From a virus, in IMG/VR virus record IMGVR_UViG_3300021247_000436, positions 1-24,172 of that record: DNA of 24,172 bases; one strand, written 5' to 3'. Shown here one piece after another: positions 10,382-17,204 of this stretch. The position numbers and the translations under genes are program-made. The notes under the pieces were generated by a model. The model made no database searches. It was not told the origin of the DNA and saw only the letters and a program-made list of their open reading frames with translations. The stretch's first letter is position 1. The number at the start of each line of letters is the position of its first letter.

Positions 10382-11153
10382 GCATATTGCCATTCTTATG
10401 ATCTATTACAACAGTAATCTGATCCCAAATACTTCTTTCAGTTGTCTCAAAGTATTCCTTTAAATACCCAAATGTTCCACGAACAACTCTTTCATCTTCT
10501 TTTGTTAAGTTATAACAAAGTGCAGCATGTCTTTCTACTCCAAAGATCTTGCATGAATCTTCTAAGAACTCATTAATCTCTTCGCTTAGGACTGGATACT
10601 GACCTGCTTCATCAACCTTTTTTACATTTCTTAACACCAAAACAAGTGGAGTATGAAGATTTGCTCTATCCATTAAAAACTTAATCTTATCTTTTCTTTC
10701 ATATGGCAGAAAAGAATCAAAAGTAAAGTTGTGCATTGTTCCTGTAACTGCAACTGCAGCAATAGCAACTGATGGTCCTGGCGTAGCAGTGACCTCAACA
10801 CCAGCACGAATTGCTTTGCCAACTATATGCGATCCAGGGTCTGCAACCCCAGGCATACCTTCATCTGAAATTATGTGAACGTCTTCTCCATTGTCAAGTA
10901 GGGCCATAATCTTATCCATATTCCTTAATTCATAGGGTATTCCATCTGGTTCCCCCGCATTTGATTCAAACTCTATAGATATAATATTAGAATCTGGTCT
11001 AGTCATACCAAGAGAAGACCATATATGCTCAAATGCTTCTTCTCTTTCAATAACCAGATTTTTTGCGGTAGATATATATCTTTTTGCTCTTTCAGATGTA
11101 TCTTCCCAATTTCCTATTGGCAGACCAACTAAGTATAGTTTTCCCTTTTTCAT
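10374..11153 (-). CDS. rsmI: RsmI-like 16S rRNA (cytidine-2'-O) methyltransferase homolog (259 aa)
   Basis: The protein has the tetrapyrrole-methylase fold signatures in RsmI order: YLVGLPIGNWEDTSERA (about 7-23), ISDEGMPGVADPG (about 95-107) and TATPGPSVAIAAVAVTG (about 122-138). Cellular RsmI uses SAM to 2'-O-methylate C1402 of 16S rRNA in the ribosomal P-site. The length (259) is near the cellular one (about 280). Differences include a longer acidic stretch after residue 30 (EFESNAGEPDG) and a short C-terminus. Its ATG overlaps the stop of a 26-residue basic peptide (TAATG). The fold is secure; the substrate could have shifted. Confidence 0.85.
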   Translation of the reverse strand: MKKGKLYLVGLPIGNWEDTSERAKRYISTAKNLVIEREEAFEHIWSSLGMTRPDSNIISIEFESNAGEPDGIPYELRNMDKIMALLDNGEDVHIISDEGMPGVADPGSHIVGKAIRAGVEVTATPGPSVAIAAVAVTGTMHNFTFDSFLPYERKDKIKFLMDRANLHTPLVLVLRNVKKVDEAGQYPVLSEEINEFLEDSCKIFGVERHAALCYNLTKEDERVVRGTFGYLKEYFETTERSIWDQITVVIDHKNGNMPI

Positions 11154-11233
11154 TAGTATACGTATTTTCTAGGCTTTTTGAGTTCTTTCATTACTTTCCT
11201 AATACGATACCATCTAACTATTCTTTTAATCAT
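11153..11233 (-). CDS. Very small basic peptide (26 aa)
   Basis: A minus-strand frame from ATG 11233 to TAA at 11155-11153, too short for standard gene finders. It overlaps the SGNH gene end by eight bases and the RsmI-like start by one base, the tight coupling used elsewhere in this window. The peptide begins MIKRIVRWYRIRKVMKELKK: about half its residues are Arg or Lys, with aromatic residues spaced as in an amphipathic, RNA-binding-like helix. It could be a real effector or only a coupling device that carries ribosomes to the RsmI-like gene. Confidence 0.5.
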   Translation of the reverse strand: MIKRIVRWYRIRKVMKELKKPRKYVY

Positions 11234-12179
11234 TTGCTATTCCTCTTTTCTTTAGTTCGTTATAAAATAGATTATACACGTTTTTGTGAAATATCTTTCC
11301 AGGATGGACATCTCTTGCGTTTATCATTCCTTTTGGACATATACCTTGTGGGCAATATTCATCAATTAAATCTTTAGATATTTCATTTAATGCTAAAAAA
11401 CTATCGGAAAATATATCTGTATTTAGTATATTTTGCGTTTCATCATGTGCCCATGTTGACCATATAACCTTTGTTCCAATAAGTTTGCAATAGTTTAAAA
11501 AAAGATTCCACTCAACAACCCAATTTAAAAACTTGTCCATATATAATTCTTTATAGTTTAAATATTCTTTATCTCCTGGGAATGCAGGACTTTTTTGTTC
11601 AAAGGTCCAAAATTTTCTTTCAGAATTCCAAAAATAATTTCTTAATATATTTGGATGTAGCACAATGAAAACATCTGGTGCCCCATATTTTTTAACATAA
11701 ATAAGAAAATTACTAATTATGCTTTGTGTTCCAAGACCACCTTTTGCTAAATTAAAATACCCAGAAGTTTTTGTTGATCTAGATATTTCAGAATGCAGCA
11801 TATGAGACCATGTATCTTCTATGTTAGAACCAATACCCTCAGTATTTGAACAACCTGAAAATACTATATGAAGACCTCTATGATCTTTTTTAAAATTATC
11901 ACATCTAAAGAAATCCTGATTATACTTATATTCAATTGGCCAATCTTCTCTGTTTGTTTCTATGTTTTCATTAGGTACATGATCCATTACGTGGTAGTCA
12001 TCTATAAATTTATAATTATATTTTTTATATAAACTATTAAAATTATTTTGAATATTTTTTAAAAGTTCTTCTTTAGAAAACTTTTCATCAAAGTTAAAAA
12101 CCATTCTTTCAAAATCATGTATTCTTAAACTATTAAATGCATCAGTTTCATTTTCAATATAATAACTACTCATGTCCAT
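11226..12179 (-). CDS. SGNH-hydrolase-like protein, copy B (317 aa)
   Basis: HIVFSGCSNTEGIG carries the block-I serine (about Ser111) with GCS in place of the usual GDS. NLAKGGLGTQS gives the block-II glycine, VLHPN the block-III position, and DVHPG near residue 295 the block-V Asp-x-x-His-like pair. These are the catalytic blocks of SGNH/GDSL esterases, which deacylate sugars or other small groups. The first 75 residues are a poorly conserved extension. The protein is closely related along its length to the upstream copy A (12166-13101). The start at 12179 overlaps copy A by 14 bases; ATG 12173 is an alternative. Confidence 0.7.
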   Translation of the reverse strand: MDMSSYYIENETDAFNSLRIHDFERMVFNFDEKFSKEELLKNIQNNFNSLYKKYNYKFIDDYHVMDHVPNENIETNREDWPIEYKYNQDFFRCDNFKKDHRGLHIVFSGCSNTEGIGSNIEDTWSHMLHSEISRSTKTSGYFNLAKGGLGTQSIISNFLIYVKKYGAPDVFIVLHPNILRNYFWNSERKFWTFEQKSPAFPGDKEYLNYKELYMDKFLNWVVEWNLFLNYCKLIGTKVIWSTWAHDETQNILNTDIFSDSFLALNEISKDLIDEYCPQGICPKGMINARDVHPGKIFHKNVYNLFYNELKKRGIAND

Positions 12180-13101
12180 TTAACAGACCCCTTACCTTGA
12201 TCTCATCATAAAAATTGTTTGCCCACATATAATGTGAAACTGGTCCAGGGTGACTATCTCTTGCATATATATCTTTGTCACTTAAATTAAAATCAATAAG
12301 CAATTTAGATAACTCTGAAGCGCTATTATGGTTTTGAACCTTAACAAAAGAATCTTTAAAAATTCCAAGTTTTTTAATGTTGAGTTGATCTATTGCATCC
12401 CAACTACCCCAAACAAGTTCTACATTTAATGTTTTACAAATTTGTACAAAGTTTTCCCATACCTTGGCCCACGCTGCAAAAGAGGTAAAATATTCTTCTG
12501 GAGTTGTTTTTCTATCTTCGTTTAATTTTTGAGCCTGTACTTGATATGAAAATAAATTTTCTTCGTTTAAAAATTTATATTGCCTTTCAATGTTAGGATG
12601 CAATACAACAAAAACATCTGGCTTACCATATCTTTTTACATATTCTAAAAAATTTCCAACTATCTGATGATATCCGTTTCCTGCATGTGCTAAATTAAAA
12701 TATCCGCTAACTTTGTTGTTTTCGGATATTTGTTTATATAGTCTATAACTCCAAGTATCTTCTTGTTTTATTCCAATACCTTCACTTACAGAGCAACCAG
12801 AAAATACAATATGGACTCCTTCATGCTCTGTTTTAAAATGATCACATCTAAATAGTTCTGAGTTAAATTTGTACTCAACAGGCCAGTCTTCTCTACCCTT
12901 TGCAATTATTTCATGAGCAAAAGTATCCACAATGTGATACCCATCTTCCTGCTGATAACTATTATTGCCCATCCTAAAATTTTTCATTGATTGAATATAT
13001 TCTTTTTTATTCATATAGTATTTAGATGGTGGCAAACCAAACTCACCTATAGATAAAAATTCATTTAAATTATCTACTTTGTTAAAAGTAAGAGTATTCA
13101 A
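12166..13101 (-). CDS. SGNH-hydrolase-like protein, copy A (311 aa), TTG start
   Basis: HIVFSGCSVSEGIG (Ser104), NLAHAGNGYH (block II), VLHPN (about 167-170) and RDSHPG (Asp282, His284) mark the SGNH catalytic blocks. It shares REDWP(I/V)EYK, FRCD, GYFNLA and PDVF(I/V)VLHPNI with copy B, so the two arose by tandem duplication. Its TTG start (13101) directly follows the TAG of the 48-residue gene, with an AAAGG ribosome-binding site nine to ten bases away. SGNH enzymes in phages can edit host surface O-acetyl groups; that is an inference here, as neither signal peptide nor tail-attachment domain is seen. Confidence 0.7.
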   Translation of the reverse strand: MNTLTFNKVDNLNEFLSIGEFGLPPSKYYMNKKEYIQSMKNFRMGNNSYQQEDGYHIVDTFAHEIIAKGREDWPVEYKFNSELFRCDHFKTEHEGVHIVFSGCSVSEGIGIKQEDTWSYRLYKQISENNKVSGYFNLAHAGNGYHQIVGNFLEYVKRYGKPDVFVVLHPNIERQYKFLNEENLFSYQVQAQKLNEDRKTTPEEYFTSFAAWAKVWENFVQICKTLNVELVWGSWDAIDQLNIKKLGIFKDSFVKVQNHNSASELSKLLIDFNLSDKDIYARDSHPGPVSHYMWANNFYDEIKVRGLLNGHE

Positions 13102-13248
13102 CTATCGCTGGCCTTTGGGCTTTAACTGAGTAGTCTTGTTAAAATAGCGTTCAATTTTTGCTTTAATTGTTCCATCTTTACGCATTTTAACAATCCAACC
13201 ATCTTTAATTTGAGTGTCATTAAAAGACCCTGCTTTTTTCTTTGGCAT
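13102..13248 (-). CDS. Small basic protein (48 aa)
   Basis: ATG 13248 to TAG 13104-13102. The product starts MPKKKAGSFNDTQIKDGWIV and continues KMRKDGTIKAKIERY, lysine-rich with two short strand-like segments joined by a DG turn. It lies between the modular phage protein and SGNH copy A on the same strand, with no gap to the latter, so they are likely cotranscribed. A basic nucleic-acid- or capsid-associated role is only a guess. Confidence 0.6.
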   Translation of the reverse strand: MPKKKAGSFNDTQIKDGWIVKMRKDGTIKAKIERYFNKTTQLKPKGQR

Positions 13249-13250
13249 TG

Positions 13251-14396
13251 CTACTCCGCTCTATATGTGTTAGTGGTTGATCTTGTATAATCTTTTCCAA
13301 AATCTGCAAATAGTGCTTTGTTCTTTTCGCTTTCGACAATTCTTCTTGACCAAGAAAATCCAGCATCGCCACCCCAAGCAAGCCACATAATGTAACCATT
13401 AGAAGGGTTTGCTGTATTTCCCCAGTCCTTACCCTTTTTATCTACTTCATGGCGTGAGAAGTATGAGTACATTCTCTTAACGGTGCTAAGAGATAATGTT
13501 TCTCCTCTTGCTAATTGCCCTGCACGAGTCCAACCAACGGATGTACCAGCACCTTTGGCCTTGCCCTGTTCTTTAAATTTAATTGCACGACGTGCTGCAC
13601 TACGTGCTCCTGCTGGTGGAGAATATCCATCAGCCTTATTAACTGAGTCAGTATCATATTCTACTGTATCATCGTCTTCCCAAAGATCATTTGCTTTTGC
13701 TACTGGTACACAATTAGGAACCTTTTTTCCATTTGCTCCAGGTTTCATGCCACGCTGAACGTATCCGTCCCAACATGGTGCTTGCTTATTTAAATCTGGA
13801 CAGCAATCACTTTTCATTCCTTCTGATTGACATACAGGACAGTTTTCGCAGTTTACATTCAAGGACTTACATGTTTCACAGTCACAACCTTGATATGTTG
13901 ATGTTGGCATAATTGGATTTTCTGCTTTTCCAACTGATGCATCGTATGCTGCCATGGCCATTTCTGAATCTTCTTTTTCTTGTGGTAGTGGGTCAATAGG
14001 AACTATCAGTGACATCATACATCCCGTATATAAGTTTGTTGCTTCCCACATTCCATTTTCTTCTTGTTCAAATAACTGAATGAGTACCGCTGGATTTTCT
14101 GCAGATGCTTCAAGTGAGTACTCTCCTCCAGGAACACCAAGCATACCCTCACGCATTACGTGTACTACTTGACCAATATGAACCTCTTCATCTGATCCAT
14201 GCGCTGTCATGGCGAAATCGCCTTCTTGAATATTTGGCATTGCTTTACCTATGTTTCCTTCACTACGGTTAATTGCATATATCTGTCCTGCTGCTTCTGC
14301 TCTAGTTTTGTGGCAACCCATTACTTCTCCACCCTCTTTTACAGCAGGGTATCCTGAGCAACCGTAACTTCCTTTAGCACCTACACGATATGGCAT
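13251..14396 (-). CDS. Modular phage protein with C-terminal RAARR/SRHEVDK/WGGDAG domain (381 aa)
   Basis: Three modules are visible. Residues 1-50 hold CSGYPAVKEGGEVMGCHKT, a module seen at the ends of phage proteins. The middle has a Cys-rich section with several CxxC and CC pairs (CDCETCKSLNVNCENCPVC), then DGYVQRGMKPGANGKKVPNC, another recurrent phage module. Residues 255-360 contain ARSAARRAIKF, YSYFSRHEVDKK and IMWLAWGGDAGFSW, a domain I know from actinophage structural or head-maturation-associated proteins. The biochemical role is not established. ATG 14396 follows a TATAAT by six bases, so this is leaderless. Cys pairs suggest bound zinc. Confidence 0.65.
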   Translation of the reverse strand: MPYRVGAKGSYGCSGYPAVKEGGEVMGCHKTRAEAAGQIYAINRSEGNIGKAMPNIQEGDFAMTAHGSDEEVHIGQVVHVMREGMLGVPGGEYSLEASAENPAVLIQLFEQEENGMWEATNLYTGCMMSLIVPIDPLPQEKEDSEMAMAAYDASVGKAENPIMPTSTYQGCDCETCKSLNVNCENCPVCQSEGMKSDCCPDLNKQAPCWDGYVQRGMKPGANGKKVPNCVPVAKANDLWEDDDTVEYDTDSVNKADGYSPPAGARSAARRAIKFKEQGKAKGAGTSVGWTRAGQLARGETLSLSTVKRMYSYFSRHEVDKKGKDWGNTANPSNGYIMWLAWGGDAGFSWSRRIVESEKNKALFADFGKDYTRSTTNTYRAE

Positions 14397-14402
14397 GAAT
14401 TA

Positions 14403-14408
14403 ATTATA
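14403..14408 (-). promoter_or_regulatory. Leaderless promoter (extended TGG-TATAAT)
   Basis: On the minus strand TGG-TATAAT ends six bases before ATG 14396. It lies just after the tRNA-Gln gene. Confidence 0.7.
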
Positions 14409-14420
14409 CCACTATAATTG

Positions 14421-14491
14421 CTTCCCCTCATGGATTCGAACCACGATGACCACCTCCAAAGGGTGGCGTATTGCCGTTATACGAAGGGGAA
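14421..14491 (-). tRNA. tRNA-Gln(TTG)
   Basis: Acceptor TTCCCCT/AGGGGAA (seven perfect pairs), D-arm GTAT-AACGGCA-ATAC, anticodon stem CCACC/GGTGG with loop CTTTGGA (TTG at 14459-14457), T-arm CGTGG-TTCGAAT-CCATG, discriminator G. CCA is not encoded. One base separates it from the CCA of the upstream tRNA-Ile. Confidence 0.85.
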
Positions 14492-14492
14492 C

Positions 14493-14569
14493 TGGTAGGG
14501 CAGGTTGGACTTGAACCAACGACAACCACCTTATAAGAGTGGTGCTCTAACCAACTGAACTACTGCCCT
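14493..14569 (-). tRNA. tRNA-Ile(TAT)
   Basis: Acceptor AGGGCAG/CTGCCCT, D-arm GTTC-AGTTGGTTA-GAGC, anticodon stem CCACT/GGTGG with loop CTTATAA (TAT at 14535-14533), T-arm GTTGG-TTCAAGT-CCAAC, discriminator A, encoded CCA. It reads AUA directly, a codon that is frequent in AT-rich phage genes and poorly served by many bacteria. Confidence 0.9.
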
Positions 14570-14706
14570 ATGTTAACGCACCAAATAATATTTTCTGGTA
14601 GTTCTTGATGAGTTTCCCAAAAACTTTCATCATTAGAATCATCTAAACACTTCATACAAGTTTTTAGATTGTTAGATGAAGAGTCAAAAAGATCTGACCT
14701 AATCAA
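14560..14706 (-). CDS. Possible small protein running into tRNA-Ile (48 aa), TTG start
   Basis: A minus-strand frame starts with TTG 14706, overlapping the TGA of the gene before it (TTGA), and stops at TAG 14562-14560, ten bases inside the tRNA-Ile gene. The product includes LKTCMKCLDD, WETHQELPEN and IIWCVN, with cysteines fitting a small metal site. Translational coupling and lack of other content in this stretch support it; the non-AUG start and the overlap with a tRNA argue against. Without it, about 130 bases would be empty. Confidence 0.4.
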   Translation of the reverse strand: MIRSDLFDSSSNNLKTCMKCLDDSNDESFWETHQELPENIIWCVNIGQ

Positions 14707-14792
14707 TCTTGATCTACTTTATAAGTCATTGCAATATAGCATGCTATGTATCCAAGAAAAAATGCTGGGATAAGTAGTAATGAATGTATCAT
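14703..14792 (-). CDS. Small single-pass membrane protein (29 aa)
   Basis: ATG 14792 is preceded by a strong ribosome-binding site (AAAGGAG) and the frame ends at TGA 14705-14703. The peptide starts MIHSLLLIPAFFLGYIACYI and ends TYKVDQD: one membrane helix with a short polar tail. Such peptides are common in phages but their roles are mostly unknown. The good ribosome-binding site makes this a likely real gene. Confidence 0.6.
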   Translation of the reverse strand: MIHSLLLIPAFFLGYIACYIAMTYKVDQD

Positions 14793-14831
14793 GGTTCTCC
14801 TTTGTTATATAATAAGTATACACCAAAAGGT

Positions 14832-15098
14832 TTATGTAGTCAATCTTTTATGTGTTCTTATCCTGTGGCAGTTTGCACATACTACTTCACATTTTGCTAT
14901 TTCTTTTTTAATTGCTGCCCACGAAAAACCATCATGAATCATTCTAGATATATTATATTTTTTATCTTTAAGATGATCAAAGTCTAATATTATATGATTA
15001 TTTATTCCGCAGTCAACACAACCAGAAGACTCTTTTATTTCAGCAAGCCTCTTCTTATACTCTTGCTTGTTATATTGCTCTAACTCTTTGTTAGTCAT
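14832..15098 (-). CDS. HNH endonuclease (88 aa), leaderless
   Basis: I start it at ATG 15098, seven bases after a minus-strand TATAAT, rather than at an upstream in-frame codon at 15134. It contains CVDCG (Cys27, Cys30), the HNH core ILDFDHLKDKK (Asp39-Phe-Asp-His42), and CANCHRIRT (Cys74, Cys77, His78). The four cysteines hold a structural zinc and the D-H...H residues form the beta-beta-alpha metal active site. Small free-standing HNH nucleases like this are common in actinophages, as homing or DNA-processing enzymes. It lies next to a tRNA pair and a putative structured RNA. Confidence 0.8.
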   Translation of the reverse strand: MTNKELEQYNKQEYKKRLAEIKESSGCVDCGINNHIILDFDHLKDKKYNISRMIHDGFSWAAIKKEIAKCEVVCANCHRIRTHKRLTT

Positions 15099-15105
15099 TA
15101 ATAAT

Positions 15106-15111
15106 ATTATA
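15106..15111 (-). promoter_or_regulatory. Leaderless promoter of the HNH gene
   Basis: Minus-strand TATAAT ends seven bases before ATG 15098. Confidence 0.65.
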
Positions 15112-15240
15112 CCGCTAAATATTAAGAGCCCCACGTAGGCGATTCAAGCACAATGGCCCAGGTCGTATAGAATAGGTAACTAATCCATCCCAAGGTCCTA
15201 CGTGAGGCATACCAGGTATTTAGTGTCGCTGTCTCCCCCG
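15112..15240 (-). ncRNA. Putative structured RNA between Hsp20 and HNH genes
   Basis: This noncoding stretch has a long-range stem: on the minus strand GCCTCACGTAGG (15208-15197) can pair with CCTACGTGGGGC (15139-15128), 11 of 12 positions, enclosing about 57 bases. A minus-strand TATAAT at 15249-15244 would start a transcript near 15237 that covers the whole fold and runs to the HNH promoter. I found no tRNA cloverleaf or tmRNA landmark in it. A small regulatory RNA, a processed Hsp20 3' RNA or a DNA structure are all possible. Confidence 0.4.
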
Positions 15241-15243
15241 ACA

Positions 15244-15249
15244 ATTATA
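15244..15249 (-). promoter_or_regulatory. Possible promoter for the structured RNA
   Basis: Minus-strand TATAAT (overlapping TACAAT five bases upstream), just after the Hsp20 stop codon. No -35 match was seen. Confidence 0.4.
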
Positions 15250-15254
15250 TTGTA

Positions 15255-15671
15255 CTACCGAATTTCGATAGACTTTGGTTTCTTTTCTTCAGGAACAATG
15301 CGATCAACATTAATGTGTAGCATTCCATCCTTCAGTTCAGCACCAGTTACTTCCATGTATTCACCAAGAGCAAATGATCGTGTAAACTTACGACCAGCAA
15401 TTCCCTTGTGAACAACTTCTGCATCTGTTACTTCTGTAATCTCACCCTTAATAATAAGGCTTCCGTTGTCTACTGAGACATCAATGTCTTCTCTGGAGAA
15501 ACCAGCAATAGCCAAAGAAAGTCTATATGTATCTTCATCTAGTTTAAGAAGATCATACGGTGGGTATGATTGTGAGTTTACTTTGTGTGCGTGATTTAGG
15601 CGATTCAACTCTCTGTTGAAGCCAATAAAAAATGGATCATTAAAAAGATCCATAGCGAATGTACTTACCAT
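15255..15671 (-). CDS. hsp20: Hsp20/alpha-crystallin small heat-shock protein (138 aa)
   Basis: The protein resembles bacterial IbpA-type chaperones: YPPYDLLKLDEDTYRL opens the alpha-crystallin domain (about residue 37), AIAGFSREDIDV and NGSLIIKGE follow, and LKDGMLHINVDRIVPEE is the conserved final strand region. The C-terminal KPKSIEIR has the I-x-I motif used in oligomer assembly. It holds unfolding proteins in a soluble state, in phages perhaps aiding capsid assembly or protecting the infected host. It has a good ribosome-binding site (AAAGGGG) and a leader of about 50 bases; no CIRCE or HAIR operator was seen. Confidence 0.9.
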   Translation of the reverse strand: MVSTFAMDLFNDPFFIGFNRELNRLNHAHKVNSQSYPPYDLLKLDEDTYRLSLAIAGFSREDIDVSVDNGSLIIKGEITEVTDAEVVHKGIAGRKFTRSFALGEYMEVTGAELKDGMLHINVDRIVPEEKKPKSIEIR

Positions 15672-15728
15672 TTTATTCCCCTTTCAAGCGAATAAGTTAA
15701 TTTACCCCCCTAATGGGCAGGTATATAT

Positions 15729-15734
15729 ATTATA
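15729..15734 (-). promoter_or_regulatory. Promoter of hsp20, inside the upstream stop codon
   Basis: Minus-strand TGG-TATAAT overlaps the TAA of the sulfotransferase gene and lies within GGTATAATATATATACC, an imperfectly spaced inverted repeat. The predicted leader is about 50 bases. Confidence 0.55.
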
Positions 15735-16437
15735 CCAGAAGTTGTTTAAAAAGCCAATCTCCATCTTTAGGAGTTGGACTATATGTTTCCATACTGTATT
15801 CTGGAAATATTTTTGCAACCTCAGATGCAAATTCTTGAGACATTATAGTTTTCCATAAATCTGCATCACCTAAAAATACAATACCATCATTATATTTTTT
15901 CTTACTTTTTTCTATATCCTTTAGGACTACTTTAGCGCCTACGTAATCACTTAGGTTTTCTAACTCCCTTTGATCACCAGAAACTAATCTATCAAAACTA
16001 AAACATTCCCCATATGGTGCCCAGTCTGAAGTAATTTTTCTATAACTTGCAAACTGCTTGCTGCCAATGTAGGCTAAAAATTCTTCAGAGTTCGGTGTCA
16101 TTGTTTTAAATAGGTCTGAGTTAAACATCTTGTTGTCGGGCCAATCTGGACTAAACCCTCTATTATGCATAAATAAAATAGATAGTGCCTGACCTATAGG
16201 GTGCCTTTCTGTTGTAATTATTTTATTTAACTTTGCATACTCTAAAAGTTCTGGGTGCTTATTGTGTACATGAATCCCAACAACTGCGCTTGATCTATTT
16301 TTTATAGTTGGATGATCCCAAAAAGAGTTATCATACTTAGTAAATCTAGCAGTATATGATTGTGTAGCCAAAGCAATTGAGTCTACAAGTAGATGTGTGC
16401 CACATCTAGGCGGAGTTGAAATAAAAAAACCAGGCAT
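15730..16437 (-). CDS. Sulfotransferase-like protein 1 (235 aa), leaderless
   Basis: FISTPPRCGTHLLVDS (about residues 5-20) fits the 5'-phosphosulfate-binding loop of PAPS-dependent sulfotransferases, and ITTERHPIGQALSILF (about 73-88) the 3'-phosphate-binding strand and helix with its Arg and Ser. Such enzymes move sulfate from PAPS to a hydroxyl or amine of a glycan, lipid or small molecule. It is a cytosolic single-domain form. ATG 16437 follows TATACT by six bases, divergent from the oxygenase at 16495. Acceptor unknown. Confidence 0.75.
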   Translation of the reverse strand: MPGFFISTPPRCGTHLLVDSIALATQSYTARFTKYDNSFWDHPTIKNRSSAVVGIHVHNKHPELLEYAKLNKIITTERHPIGQALSILFMHNRGFSPDWPDNKMFNSDLFKTMTPNSEEFLAYIGSKQFASYRKITSDWAPYGECFSFDRLVSGDQRELENLSDYVGAKVVLKDIEKSKKKYNDGIVFLGDADLWKTIMSQEFASEVAKIFPEYSMETYSPTPKDGDWLFKQLLV

Positions 16438-16443
16438 TTAATA

Positions 16444-16471
16444 AGTATACCAGAAACAGTCATGGTATAAT
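16444..16471. promoter_or_regulatory. Divergent promoters for sulfotransferase and oxygenase
   Basis: Minus-strand TGG-TATACT (16449-16444) and plus-strand TGG-TATAAT (16466-16471) face away from each other, with TATACC and GGTATA as inverted halves 12 bases apart. The minus start is leaderless; the plus one has a 17-base leader with an AAAGGA site. Confidence 0.65.
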
Positions 16472-16494
16472 TATTGAAGAACAAAGGATGTGTC

Positions 16495-17202
16495 ATGGAC
16501 CAGCAAAGAATTGAAAATGCCAAAAGAGGCGTTACCGTTGATCAAAATGGTAAAGAGTTTAGTTTTACATCTCCATTTCCAGGAATGCACATATACGACA
16601 ACGTCTGGCCAAACTCAATGGATTTCTTTAACAAAACCCTAACAAAAGAATTTTGGGAAGAAAATAAAGATAAGCCTGGATATAAGCCATGGGTTAGAGA
16701 AGACTTCTTTGATAATGTAGAGTATACAAAAGAAAATGGTAAGCAGTCAGATACTTGCTGGGTATACAACTATCCAGAAGCAAATAAAGCATTTGGTGGA
16801 CCAATTAATTCTTATCTTTATCACTGGAATCTAGATCCTAAAAGCAGAGAAAGCCTACGCATATCAAGATTTTCTAATGGAGAATTTTTTGGAGCACACT
16901 CTGATGATACTCTTGCAACTCCAAGAACTGTATCAATGGTTTACTATCCAAACGATGATTACGAAGGTGGAGAACTAGAGTTCATACACTTTGGTGTAAC
17001 AGTTAAGCCAAAAGCAGGACAACTATATGTATTTCCATCAGCATATTCATATGAGCACAAGATCCTAGAAATTAAAGAGGGCAATCCTAGATGGACTGTT
17101 GTTTCATTTTTATATTTTGGTGATCAAAAAGAAACTCAAACTAGAAGAGATGGCTTAGGATTTCCATATAAGCCAGTCTTTACAGACTTATTTAGCATAT
17201 AA
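16495..17202 (+). CDS. 2OG-Fe(II) oxygenase (235 aa)
   Basis: Start chosen at ATG 16495, six bases after an AAAGGA ribosome-binding site; an in-frame TTG at 16474 is less likely. Triad: His135-x-Asp137 (FGAHSDD), His188 (YEHKI), Arg199 (NPRWTVVSF). DDYEGGELEF and VKPKAGQLYVFPS closely match the 8250 gene, so the two are paralogs. The 100-residue N-terminal part with many Trp, Asn and Pro residues is longer than in the other copies. A bidirectional terminator follows directly. Substrate unknown. Confidence 0.85.
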   Translation: MDQQRIENAKRGVTVDQNGKEFSFTSPFPGMHIYDNVWPNSMDFFNKTLTKEFWEENKDKPGYKPWVREDFFDNVEYTKENGKQSDTCWVYNYPEANKAFGGPINSYLYHWNLDPKSRESLRISRFSNGEFFGAHSDDTLATPRTVSMVYYPNDDYEGGELEFIHFGVTVKPKAGQLYVFPSAYSYEHKILEIKEGNPRWTVVSFLYFGDQKETQTRRDGLGFPYKPVFTDLFSI

Positions 17203-17204
17203 AA

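Noticed and set aside
13483-13758. Plus-strand 91-residue open frame
   Set aside because: Antisense shadow of the modular phage protein (13251-14396), low complexity and without start signals.
14784-14987. Plus-strand frames over the HNH gene
   Set aside because: Antisense to a gene with clear HNH motifs and its own promoter.
15112-15249. tmRNA or extra tRNA in the hsp20-HNH gap
   Set aside because: No T-arm consensus, no acceptor/CCA end and no tag-peptide frame; only a long stem is visible.
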